Both the position numbers and the translations under genes were made by a program. Below the pieces are notes generated by a model. That model was not told the origin of the DNA and searched no databases. It worked only from the letters and a program-made list of their open reading frames with translations. DNA of 6,504 nucleotides, taken from assembly GCA_035294325.1 (NCBI GenBank), contig DATGLE010000134.1, positions 1 through 6,504 of the forward strand. Direction: 5' to 3'. This DNA is from DATGLE01 sp035294325 (lineage in GTDB: Bacteria > Chloroflexota > Ktedonobacteria > Ktedonobacterales > Ktedonobacteraceae). Below, piece by piece: positions 1 to 5,529 of the stretch. The number at the start of each line of letters is the position of its first letter. Within the stretch, counting starts at the first letter, position 1.

Positions 1-140
1 GCCTGCGCCAGAAGCTAGAGCCTGATCCAGCGCACCCGCGCTATCTCCTCACCGAGCCGGGCGTCGGCTACCGCTTCGTTGTGTCCGAAGGCGCAGGGGC
101 ACCGCAGATCCGGCTTGATCGTTCTCGCCCGGAGAGTTGA
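1..140 (+). CDS. OmpR-family response regulator, C-terminal fragment (KdpE-like)
   Basis: This is the 3' end of a gene that begins left of the window; the reading frame has its first full codon at base 3 and stops with TGA at 138-140, giving 45 visible residues. The visible part begins LRQKLEPDPAHPRY and continues with LLTEPGVGYRF. These are the last recognition-helix residues and the C-terminal beta-hairpin wing of the OmpR/PhoB winged-helix DNA-binding domain. The LRxKLExDPxxPRY plus TExGxGYRF combination is most like KdpE, the response regulator of the high-affinity potassium transport operon. The receiver domain and any kdp genes are outside the window, so the target is not shown. A polar tail of about 20 residues (from VVSEGAGAP) follows the wing and is longer than in E. 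coli KdpE. Family assignment is firm; the KdpE identity is an inference. Confidence 0.85.
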   Translation, partial: LRQKLEPDPAHPRYLLTEPGVGYRFVVSEGAGAPQIRLDRSRPES

Positions 141-278
141 AAGAGGCCAGATCCTTGAGAAAACACAGTTTGCCCGCCTGGACACAGCAGGCCAGCGACT
201 GAAAAGAGAGGAACATCAAGCCGCTCCAGCGGGACGTACAGCAGCCAGAAGCCGAAGAAAACGGTGTCAACTCCTCCT
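141..278. other. Convergent intergenic gap without a clear terminator
   Basis: The response regulator and the MFS transporter converge on this 138-base gap. I find only weak hairpins: GCCTG/CAGGC at 176-192 with a 7-base loop, and CCGC/GCGG at 221-232. Neither is followed by a T-tract on either strand, so no intrinsic terminator can be called. No gene is supported here. Confidence 0.5.
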
Positions 279-2006
279 TCACTGCTTCTCGACTCCGTAG
301 ATCACACGCTTCCCGCGCAGGAACGATGCCACGGCTCCTATGAGGCACAGCGCCGCCGAGATATAGAATACCGCGTGCAGGCTATCCATGAACGGCGTAG
401 AGATCAGGTTCGGGAAAAACTCTTTGCTGAGCAGTACTGCCCGATGAGCGGGTGAGATGGCATGCAGCACCGGTGGAGGAATCAACGCCCCAATCGGGTT
501 ATATCCAAGAAATGCCCCGAAGAGCGCAGCCGTCGGAGGTAAATGCGCAATGGCGAGAGCTGTTTTGCCGGGAACGCCATTGGCGATCAGTCCTGTCGAG
601 AGGGTTGAAGGCAGCGTTGCGGCCAGACCCGCCGTGACGATACTGAAAAACAAGCCGATACTGACCAGCATGGCGCTATTCTGGAAGGTGGCACGCATGC
701 CGGAGGAGACGCCGCGTGTCTCCGGGGGAACGCTGCTCATGATCGAGCTGGTGTTCGGGGAGGCAAACAGGCCGGAACCACAGCCCAGTATGAAGATCAG
801 TACGGCAAAGATGGGATAGTTGAAGTTGGCCGGCAGCAAGGTCAGCCCCAGGAAGCCGCAGACCTGGATTAGCATGCCAGTCGTCGAGAAAGGACGGGCG
901 CCGAAGCGGTCCGAGAGATAGCCACTGACCGGCCCCATCAAAATGAAGCCCAGCAGCAGGGGCGTCATGAAGATGCCTGCCCACAGGGGCGTCTCTTCAA
1001 AATTATAGCCGTGCAATGGCAGCCAGATCCCTTGCAGCCAGATAATCAGCATAAATTGCAGGCCGCCGCGCCCAAGAGCGGAGAGAAAGGCGGCGATATT
1101 TCCGGCGGCAAACATACGAATCTTGAAAAGATCGAGCCGAAACATCGGATCGTCGACATGCAGTTCGATCCAGACGAAGGCTGCCAGAAGCACAATGCCC
1201 AGAAGAATAGCGCCGATGACCAGGGGATTTCCCCAGCCCATCGGGGAGCCTCCGTATGGCTCAATACCGTAGGTGATGCCCAGTAGCAAGATCGTGAGGC
1301 CCAGCGCGAAGGTCACATTGCCCGGCCAGTCAATCTTTTGATGCTCACGGATGGTCGCCGTCTCGCGCAACATCGTGTAGGCCCAGATGGTTCCGGCAAT
1401 GCCAACCGGCACACTGACGAGGAAGACGAGACGCCAGTTAATGGCAGCCAGAATACCGCCGACAATCAAGCCAATGAACGACCCGGCTATGCCTGCAATC
1501 TGATTAATGCCGAGTGCGCGTCCCCGTTGATGCGGTGGAAAGGCGTCGGTCAGGATTGCCGCGCTATTGGAGAGGAGAAATCCCGAGCCAATGCCTTGAA
1601 TAATGCGGAAGACGATCAGTTCGATGGCCCCCGTATTGCCTGTACCTGGCGTAAGGGCCAGCAGTGTGCTGCCAACGGCGAAGATGAGAAAACCGAGGTT
1701 ATACAGGCGCACCCGGCCAAACATGTCGGAGATGCGGCCAAACGTTACCAGCAGCGTTGCTGTCACCACCATATAGCCGAGCAGCAGCCAGAGAAAGTAG
1801 CCAGTTTCGCCCGGAGCCAGCGGGTCAACGCCGATGCCCTTGAAGATAGCGGGAAGGGCGATGAGCACGATGCTGGCGTCAATGGTTGCCATCAAGGCGC
1901 CCATCGTTGTGTTTGTAAGGGCAATCCATTTGTAATGAGGCCCGACTGGCCGGCGACGGCGGTCCCGCGAAGGTTGTACGTGTTCCCGGGTGAGTATTTC
2001 TGTCAT
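279..2006 (-). CDS. MFS transporter, DHA2 (14-TMS, EmrB/QacA-like) family
   Basis: A 575-residue integral inner-membrane protein of the major facilitator superfamily, the usual size for 14-helix drug:H+ antiporters. After a short basic cytoplasmic N-terminus, TM1 carries the DHA2 motif around DASIVLIALPAI (about 43-54). The TM2-3 loop holds motif A, GRISDMFGRVRLY (90-102). RIIQGIG (134-140) is the motif B region with its arginine. TM5 holds a motif C variant, GSFIGLIVGG (175-184), in which the usual GP pair is GL. A second motif A-like loop, SGYLSDRFGARP, lies at 361-372. A long polar external loop (about 463-535) precedes the last helix. The ATG at 2006 follows AAGGA with a 5-base spacer. 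The gene lies 22 bases behind a MarR-family regulator, so export of a toxic compound under MarR control is likely. The substrate cannot be read from the sequence. Confidence 0.93.
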   Translation of the reverse strand: MTEILTREHVQPSRDRRRRPVGPHYKWIALTNTTMGALMATIDASIVLIALPAIFKGIGVDPLAPGETGYFLWLLLGYMVVTATLLVTFGRISDMFGRVRLYNLGFLIFAVGSTLLALTPGTGNTGAIELIVFRIIQGIGSGFLLSNSAAILTDAFPPHQRGRALGINQIAGIAGSFIGLIVGGILAAINWRLVFLVSVPVGIAGTIWAYTMLRETATIREHQKIDWPGNVTFALGLTILLLGITYGIEPYGGSPMGWGNPLVIGAILLGIVLLAAFVWIELHVDDPMFRLDLFKIRMFAAGNIAAFLSALGRGGLQFMLIIWLQGIWLPLHGYNFEETPLWAGIFMTPLLLGFILMGPVSGYLSDRFGARPFSTTGMLIQVCGFLGLTLLPANFNYPIFAVLIFILGCGSGLFASPNTSSIMSSVPPETRGVSSGMRATFQNSAMLVSIGLFFSIVTAGLAATLPSTLSTGLIANGVPGKTALAIAHLPPTAALFGAFLGYNPIGALIPPPVLHAISPAHRAVLLSKEFFPNLISTPFMDSLHAVFYISAALCLIGAVASFLRGKRVIYGVEKQ

Positions 2007-2028
2007 GTTCGTCCTTATCTATCGCTGA

Positions 2029-2469
2029 TTAGATCAACCGGGCCAGGCGTTCCAGCAGCGGGAGGGCAGCGATAAGCTTCTGTTGCTCTTCGGCGGTGAA
2101 GTGATCGGCCAGGGCTTGAGCAAGTCGCTCCTCCTTCTGGCGCCGTGCGCCATGAATGATCTGACTTCCTGCCCCGGTCAGCGCGATGATGAGGCGACGC
2201 CCATCGGTCGGATCCGGCGTGCGTGAGATCAGTCCAAGTGCTTCTAATGAGATAAGGATGGATCCCATTGACTGGGGGCTGATACGCTCTCTTGCCGCCA
2301 GCGCTCCCGGGGTTGCCGGACCTTCCCGCTCGATTAAGCTCAACACTGATGCCTGCGAGAGCGTCATTTCGCCGCCAATGCCGGTCTGCCTCAGCCGGCG
2401 GGATAAGCGGCCAAGCACCGCGCGCAGGTCGCTGGCAGCGCGCGTTACTTCGAGCGGTAGTGTCTCCAT
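2029..2469 (-). CDS. MarR-family transcriptional regulator
   Basis: A 146-residue winged-helix DNA-binding protein of typical MarR length, expected to act as a homodimer. N- and C-terminal helices (about 5-28 and 108-146) form the dimerisation region. The HTH spans about 36-80, with MTLSQASVLSLIEREG leading into the recognition helix ISPQSMGSILISLEALGL (63-80). The wing is TPDPTDGRRLIIALT (84-98), with the conserved D89 and R91-R92 of the DxRR motif. The frame stays open upstream for 79 more codons. The start at 2469 is chosen because GGAAGGAG sits 6 bases before it and because the extension would read through a GC-rich palindromic element and the promoter. It heads a two-gene operon with the MFS transporter and probably represses both until a ligand binds, as is usual for MarR/MFS pairs. 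The inducer is unknown. Confidence 0.93.
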   Translation of the reverse strand: METLPLEVTRAASDLRAVLGRLSRRLRQTGIGGEMTLSQASVLSLIEREGPATPGALAARERISPQSMGSILISLEALGLISRTPDPTDGRRLIIALTGAGSQIIHGARRQKEERLAQALADHFTAEEQQKLIAALPLLERLARLI

Positions 2470-2475
2470 GCGGTT

Positions 2476-2483
2476 CTCCTTCC
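2476..2483 (-). promoter_or_regulatory. Ribosome binding site fixing the MarR start
   Basis: GGAAGGAG lies 6 bases upstream of the ATG at 2469. It is the only good Shine-Dalgarno sequence near a possible start in this frame and decides against the longer upstream starts. Confidence 0.8.
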
Positions 2484-2493
2484 ATTTATTTAT

Positions 2494-2512
2494 TAAGTAT
2501 ACACTTATAAGT
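2494..2512. promoter_or_regulatory. AT-rich palindromes, candidate MarR operator
   Basis: Two overlapping palindromes lie across the -10 and spacer of the marR promoter. TAAGTATACACTTA (2494-2507) pairs at six of seven positions, and ACTTATAAGT (2503-2512) is perfect. MarR dimers commonly bind AT-rich palindromes of 16-20 bp that overlap their own promoter, so autorepression is a reasonable inference. Binding is not shown. Confidence 0.5.
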
Positions 2513-2525
2513 TTCTCCTTAGCAA
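2496..2525 (-). promoter_or_regulatory. Candidate sigma-70-type promoter of the marR-MFS operon
   Basis: On the minus strand, TTGCTA (2525-2520, 4 of 6 matches to the -35 consensus) is followed after 18 bases by TATACT (2501-2496, 5 of 6 matches to the -10). Transcription would start near 2489, leaving a leader of about 20 bases that contains the ribosome binding site. The call comes from consensus matching only. Confidence 0.55.
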
Positions 2526-2567
2526 GTCTGATCTTCCCTGACCAGGCCTCATTTAATGCTCCCCACC

Positions 2568-2597
2568 CCCCGCCCGAAAGGAAGAGTTTGGGCGGGG
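2568..2597. repeat. Hairpin 1 of the GC-rich element
   Basis: CCCCGCCC (2568-2575) pairs perfectly with GGGCGGGG (2590-2597). The 14-base interior can add a three-pair AAA/TTT stem past a single bulged G, leaving a 7-base loop. A competing small hairpin, GCGGGG/CCCCGC (2592-2606), shares the right arm, so the two folds exclude each other. Confidence 0.65.
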
Positions 2598-2612
2598 ACA
2601 CCCCGCGCCCCA

Positions 2613-2634
2613 CAAGGGGGCGGCCGCCCCCTTG
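2613..2634. repeat. Perfect 22-bp GC-rich palindrome
   Basis: CAAGGGGGCGG (2613-2623) is followed directly by its exact reverse complement (2624-2634), with CGGCCG at the centre. As RNA or single-stranded DNA it would form a stem of about nine pairs with a four-base loop. No run of T follows on either strand. Confidence 0.8.
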
Positions 2635-2712
2635 ACTCCCGCTTCTGGCGAGCATTACATAGCCCTGTTCCCTGAGAGAGCGGAGCATGAGAGAGTACAT
2701 GTGCAAGAGGCT

Positions 2713-3162
2713 TTACACCCACCGCTCCCCTAAAATCTTCCCGCAGGTCTCAAGCATCTGCCGATCAGCTTCGCGAAAGGCATTTACATGGTCGCTCTCC
2801 ACATCGAGCGTTCCTATCACTTTGCCCGTGCCCGGTTGCATAATCGGGACGATGGTTTCCGATCCCGTGCTTGAGAACGCGGTGAGATAGCGTGGATCAC
2901 TGGCTACATCATTCGATACTACTATCTTTTTGTCCGCGATTGCGACGCTGCTCAATCCTCTGGTGAGAGGGAAATTGGGATAGGCCGGCGCCCCTGGCCC
3001 GCTCCAGGCAATATTACGTACCTCTGTCTCCGTCACATCATACAGACCAACCCAGCGGTAATTTCCGGCCTGGCGGATCGCGGCGCATATATCTTTTGCT
3101 TTTGTGGCCCGGCCGGCGCTCCCGCCGAGAATGGTTTGCAGGGTGTTCAGGAGGTCATCCAT
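2713..3162 (-). CDS. Small GAF-domain protein, fRMsr-like but without the catalytic cysteines
   Basis: A 149-residue stand-alone GAF domain. The pattern YRWVGLYDV (35-43), PLTRGLSS (65-72), VVSNDVASDPRYL (81-93), SETIVPI (101-107) and GKVIGTLDVESD (113-124) matches the order of motifs in the free methionine-R-sulfoxide reductase (YebR/MsrC) group of GAF proteins. Its three active-site cysteine positions (E. coli Cys84, Cys94, Cys118) align by eye to Tyr61, Ser71 and Ala95. The only cysteines are C26 and C140, outside the pocket. Reductase activity by the known mechanism is therefore unlikely, and small-molecule sensing or binding is more plausible. An upstream ATG at 3180 overlaps the decarboxylase stop (ATGA). 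The ATG at 3162 is preferred because AAAGGAG precedes it by 8 bases, while the 3180 start has only a distant purine run. It is the last gene of the operon with the XRE-cupin regulator and the decarboxylase. Confidence 0.85.
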   Translation of the reverse strand: MDDLLNTLQTILGGSAGRATKAKDICAAIRQAGNYRWVGLYDVTETEVRNIAWSGPGAPAYPNFPLTRGLSSVAIADKKIVVSNDVASDPRYLTAFSSTGSETIVPIMQPGTGKVIGTLDVESDHVNAFREADRQMLETCGKILGERWV

Positions 3163-3170
3163 CGGGGTAT

Positions 3171-3177
3171 CTCCTTT
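3171..3177 (-). promoter_or_regulatory. Ribosome binding site choosing the GAF start at 3162
   Basis: AAAGGAG ends 8 bases before the ATG at 3162 and touches the stop codon of the decarboxylase gene. This favours 3162 over the overlapping ATG at 3180 and suggests translation coupled to the gene upstream. Confidence 0.7.
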
Positions 3178-4658
3178 CATAAATCCGCTAATTCTCTTCC
3201 TGTCTCCAGCACTGCCTCGATCAGATGATCAATGTCGGCGCGTGTGGCGCGATAATTGACGATGCATGCCCGCAGCACAAAGCGCGCACCGAGCGTCGTC
3301 CCCGCCAGAAACGCCCTGCCGCTCAGTTGCACCCGTTCCAGCAGCCGCCTGTTCAGCGCGTTCAGCCGCTCCTCATCGCCGTGCAGGTGTGCCGGCGCAT
3401 AGCGAAAACAGACAATGCTCAGGCTTTGCGGCGCGGCCAGTTCCAGATCAGGGCTGTCCTCCACGCGGCGTGCCAGATGCCGTGCCAGCGCGATGTCGTG
3501 CTCAATGGCCCGCGTGTAGCCGACCAGCCCATAATACTTCAGCGACATCCAGACCTTCAACGCCCGAAACCCGCGCGTCTGCTGAAAGCCATACTCGCTG
3601 AACCACGGCGGTCCTTGCACGCCCCGCGCATCCCCCTCGATGCGCAGATATTCCGGCACCAGGCTGAACGTATCGCGCAGATCCTGGCCGCTGCGCACCA
3701 GCACCAGCCCTGCCTCGTAGGGAATCGACAGCCACTTATGGGGATCCAGCGCCAGGCTATCGGCCAGCGCCAGCGGCGCCAGCGCCCCTTTGTATTCCTC
3801 TGTCAGTGCGGCCACCGCCCCATACGCCCCATCTACATGCAGCCAGAGCTTATACCGCCGACACAGCGCCGCAATCTCCTGCAACGGATCAATCGCGCCG
3901 GTATTTACCGTCCCGGCGCTCGCCACCACCGCAATCGGGCGCTGCCCTGCCGCCAGATCAGCTTGAATCGCCGTCTCCAGTGCCTCAACCCGTATGCGAT
4001 AGGCTGCATCAACCGGAATGGTCCGCAGATTGGCCGCGCCAATGCCCAGCAGCTCAACCGCCTTCTGGATGCAGCTATGCCCCTGCTCGCTGCGATATAC
4101 CACCAGGCGCGGCCCGCCCTGCTGCAAGCCCCCGGCGCGCACATCGTGCCCGGCTCTGGTGTGGCGAGCCGCCGCCAGCGCGGTCAGCGTCGCCATCGAA
4201 CCACCGCTGACCAGCAGCCCCATCGCCTCCTCCGGGAAATCAAACAGTTGTTTGAACCAGCCGATCACCTCTCGCTCCAGATAGACTGCCGCGTGATTGC
4301 CGCCAGCGCAGCTCGGGTTCATCGCCGCCGCCAGCGCCTCGGCAAAGATGCCGATTGTCGTCGGGGGTGAGTTCACCCAGGCATAAAAGCGCGGATGCCC
4401 GTTGCCGAACGGATACGGCGCCACCTGGCGGGCAAACTCGGCCAGCAGCGCGTCGGCCTCCTGGCCCTCCTGCGGCGCGGGCGTGCGGAGCAGCGCGTCC
4501 GCCTGCTCCGCTGGATAGGGCTGCCACACCTGGCGCTGCGGAAGCTGCGTCAGATGTGCGGCAATCAGATCAACCACCTGATAGCCCACGCGCCTGATCT
4601 CCCCGGCGGACCACTCCCAGCCCAGCACCAGCGGATCGTCATCTGCAACATCGGTCAT
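3177..4658 (-). CDS. Group II PLP-dependent amino acid decarboxylase (AADC-like)
   Basis: A 493-residue cytosolic fold-type I PLP enzyme of the group II decarboxylase family (aromatic-L-amino-acid, tyrosine, histidine and glutamate decarboxylases). It would release CO2 from an amino acid to give an amine. The substrate-side segment GNGHPRFYAWVNSP lies at 85-98 and the phosphate-binding SGGSMATL at 151-158. His194 (EQGH) should stack on the cofactor ring, Asp276 (HVDGAYG) should pair with the pyridine nitrogen, and Lys308 in DPHKWL should form the Schiff base. Tyr337 in PEYLRI aligns with the mobile-loop tyrosine (human DDC Tyr332) needed for decarboxylation rather than side reactions. The residue two before the PHK histidine is Asp305, where human DDC has Asn300. 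The ATG at 4658 overlaps the regulator's TGA by four bases and has AGAGGAG 9 bases upstream. Length and motifs look intact. Substrate is uncertain: an aromatic amino acid is the default guess. Confidence 0.92.
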   Translation of the reverse strand: MTDVADDDPLVLGWEWSAGEIRRVGYQVVDLIAAHLTQLPQRQVWQPYPAEQADALLRTPAPQEGQEADALLAEFARQVAPYPFGNGHPRFYAWVNSPPTTIGIFAEALAAAMNPSCAGGNHAAVYLEREVIGWFKQLFDFPEEAMGLLVSGGSMATLTALAAARHTRAGHDVRAGGLQQGGPRLVVYRSEQGHSCIQKAVELLGIGAANLRTIPVDAAYRIRVEALETAIQADLAAGQRPIAVVASAGTVNTGAIDPLQEIAALCRRYKLWLHVDGAYGAVAALTEEYKGALAPLALADSLALDPHKWLSIPYEAGLVLVRSGQDLRDTFSLVPEYLRIEGDARGVQGPPWFSEYGFQQTRGFRALKVWMSLKYYGLVGYTRAIEHDIALARHLARRVEDSPDLELAAPQSLSIVCFRYAPAHLHGDEERLNALNRRLLERVQLSGRAFLAGTTLGARFVLRACIVNYRATRADIDHLIEAVLETGRELADL

Positions 4659-5302
4659 AGCAGTTCACTCCTCTGTTCATGTTTCAGATTGCCTGTCAGA
4701 TGAGAAGTGGCGGCGAACGGCGTGCCGGACACATCCATCGCCAGGTAATAAATGAGCGGCTCCTGGCCTGGATTGGCGAAGCCATGCTTGCAGTCGCCGG
4801 CGTAGTAGATGCTATCACCCTCAGCGAGCGTGTAAGCTGCGCCGTCCAGCGTCAAGAGCAAGACGCCGCGCTCTACCGCGATATACTCGCGCGAGCCAGG
4901 CGCATGCGGCGAGAAGACGCCCGCATCCACCCCGGCAGGAATGGTCGTCCGCATAAACTCGAATTCAATGCCAGGCAACACTGGCGACAGGATGCGCCGC
5001 TCCCAGCCGGAGGGATCGCGGGTCACTTCCTGGTCCTGCGCCCTCAGCAGCACCACCCGCGCGCTCTGCTCATCCTCCAGCAGTCGCGCAATACTGGTCC
5101 CCAGACCGGTAGCAATGTGATCGAGCAGCAGGACAGTGGGAACCCTTTCCCCGCGTTCCACCGCGGAAAGCATGCTGCTGCTGATGCCAGCGCGCCTGGC
5201 TAATTCCTGTAAAGACTGGCGGCGCCGCAGGCGTTCGAGCCGGATGCGCTCGCCCAGCCCGACCATATCCAGCCCGTTCGTCCGTCTGGCAGCAGGTTTC
5301 AT
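4655..5302 (-). CDS. XRE-family HTH regulator with C-terminal cupin sensor domain
   Basis: A 215-residue two-domain regulator. Residues 16-76 form an XRE/Cro-type HTH (LGERIRLERLRRRQSLQELA, then RAGISSSMLSAVERGERVP, with the VERG signature and recognition helix at about 41-51). After a linker, a small beta-barrel cupin occupies about 115-190. It shows SPHAPGSREYIAVERGVLLL (131-150), AEGDSIYYAGDCKHGFANPG (160-179) and a final IYYLAMD strand. H133, E139 and H173 are the likely metal or ligand positions. The architecture matches PuuR/SutR-like regulators, which often control amine or amino acid metabolism beside their own gene. The start at 5302 is chosen because GGAGGAG precedes it and because an upstream extension of 42 codons would cover the promoter. 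It heads the operon and overlaps the decarboxylase gene by ATGA, so it most likely regulates amine production, perhaps with the amino acid or amine as ligand. Confidence 0.92.
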   Translation of the reverse strand: MKPAARRTNGLDMVGLGERIRLERLRRRQSLQELARRAGISSSMLSAVERGERVPTVLLLDHIATGLGTSIARLLEDEQSARVVLLRAQDQEVTRDPSGWERRILSPVLPGIEFEFMRTTIPAGVDAGVFSPHAPGSREYIAVERGVLLLTLDGAAYTLAEGDSIYYAGDCKHGFANPGQEPLIYYLAMDVSGTPFAATSHLTGNLKHEQRSELL

Positions 5303-5306
5303 CGCA

Positions 5307-5313
5307 CTCCTCC
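5307..5313 (-). promoter_or_regulatory. Ribosome binding site fixing the XRE-cupin start
   Basis: GGAGGAG lies 4 bases before the ATG at 5302. The spacing is slightly short, but it is the strongest Shine-Dalgarno sequence in this frame and supports this start over the ones further upstream. Confidence 0.7.
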
Positions 5314-5319
5314 ATTCTC

Positions 5320-5345
5320 TATAGTGGTAGATTTCCATTATAGTG
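5320..5345. promoter_or_regulatory. Direct repeat at the operon promoter, candidate operator
   Basis: CACTATA occurs twice on the minus strand (5345-5339 and 5326-5320), with starts 19 bases apart, close to two helical turns. One copy overlaps the -10 and the other sits just past the predicted start of transcription. This placement suits repression by the XRE-cupin protein encoded immediately downstream. The second copy partly arises from the -10 itself, so chance is not excluded. Confidence 0.4.
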
Positions 5346-5365
5346 TATAAGCGACGAGGAAACAA
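5337..5365 (-). promoter_or_regulatory. Promoter of the XRE-cupin/decarboxylase/GAF operon
   Basis: The minus strand has a perfect -10 TATAAT (5342-5337) and a weak -35 TTGTTT (5365-5360) at the ideal 17-base spacing. Transcription would begin near 5330 and give a leader of about 28 bases with the ribosome binding site at its end. A weak -35 beside a perfect -10 fits a regulated promoter. Confidence 0.65.
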
Positions 5366-5529
5366 GGAGGCTTCAGAGCAAATCTCTTCCAGGTTTTTCA
5401 AGAGCCTGTCACAAAAGTTCCTCCTCAACCGACTCCAGTATGAGTCTCTTCCACAGAGAACTCATGTCGCCATAGAAACGATTTCATGCGATAAAAGTAT
5501 CACATTCATAAGAAAGAGGGAGAGCATAT
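5366..5529. other. Divergent intergenic region upstream of the Ddn-like gene
   Basis: This is the remainder of the 227-base divergent gap. It should hold the plus-strand promoter of the Ddn-like gene, but I find no convincing -10/-35 pair; GATAAA at 5490-5495 is the best -10-like hexamer and lacks a -35. No small gene is supported. Confidence 0.4.

Larger units (their letters stand above)
2554..2657. repeat. GC-rich palindromic intergenic element bounded by an 8-bp inverted repeat
   Basis: TAATGCTC (2554-2561) and its exact inverse GAGCATTA (2650-2657) bound a 104-base block that is far richer in G and C than the AT-rich marR promoter next to it. Inside are two strong hairpins, annotated separately. 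The layout resembles small non-coding repeats (REP/MITE-like) found between genes in many bacteria. I recall similar GGGAGTC-containing GC-rich blocks from Ktedonobacteria, but copy number cannot be tested in one window. It lies between the 3' end of the GAF gene and the marR promoter, so it may also limit transcription from the decarboxylase operon into marR. There is no T-tract for a standard intrinsic terminator. Confidence 0.5.

Noticed and set aside
176..232. Hairpins as an intrinsic terminator between the convergent genes
   Set aside because: Stems are only 4-5 pairs and no T-run follows on either strand.
49..270. Possible small minus-strand gene after the MFS stop, with AAGGAGG followed by TTG
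   Set aside because: The spacing to the TTG is only two bases, the frame runs antisense into the response regulator gene, and the peptide resembles nothing I know.
1338..2075. Plus-strand open frame of 245 codons opposite the MFS transporter
   Set aside because: Its composition (many Asn, Asp, Gln and His) is the usual antisense image of transmembrane codons, and it has no recognisable domain.
2613..2634. The 22-bp palindrome as a standard rho-independent terminator
   Set aside because: The stem is strong, but no T-tract follows on either strand, so only a structural repeat is claimed.
2470..2706. N-terminal extension of the MarR protein by 79 codons
   Set aside because: It would translate the promoter and the GC-rich palindromic element, gives low-complexity Gly/Ser/Pro sequence, and is unnecessary given the strong ribosome binding site before 2469.
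3225..4370. Long plus-strand open frame opposite the decarboxylase gene
   Set aside because: It has no family resemblance, is rich in Arg, Gln and Pro as expected of an antisense shadow, and lies wholly inside a gene with clear catalytic motifs.
5303..5428. N-terminal extension of the XRE-cupin protein by 42 codons
   Set aside because: It covers the TATAAT promoter and does not resemble the family; the start at 5302 has a GGAGGAG site.
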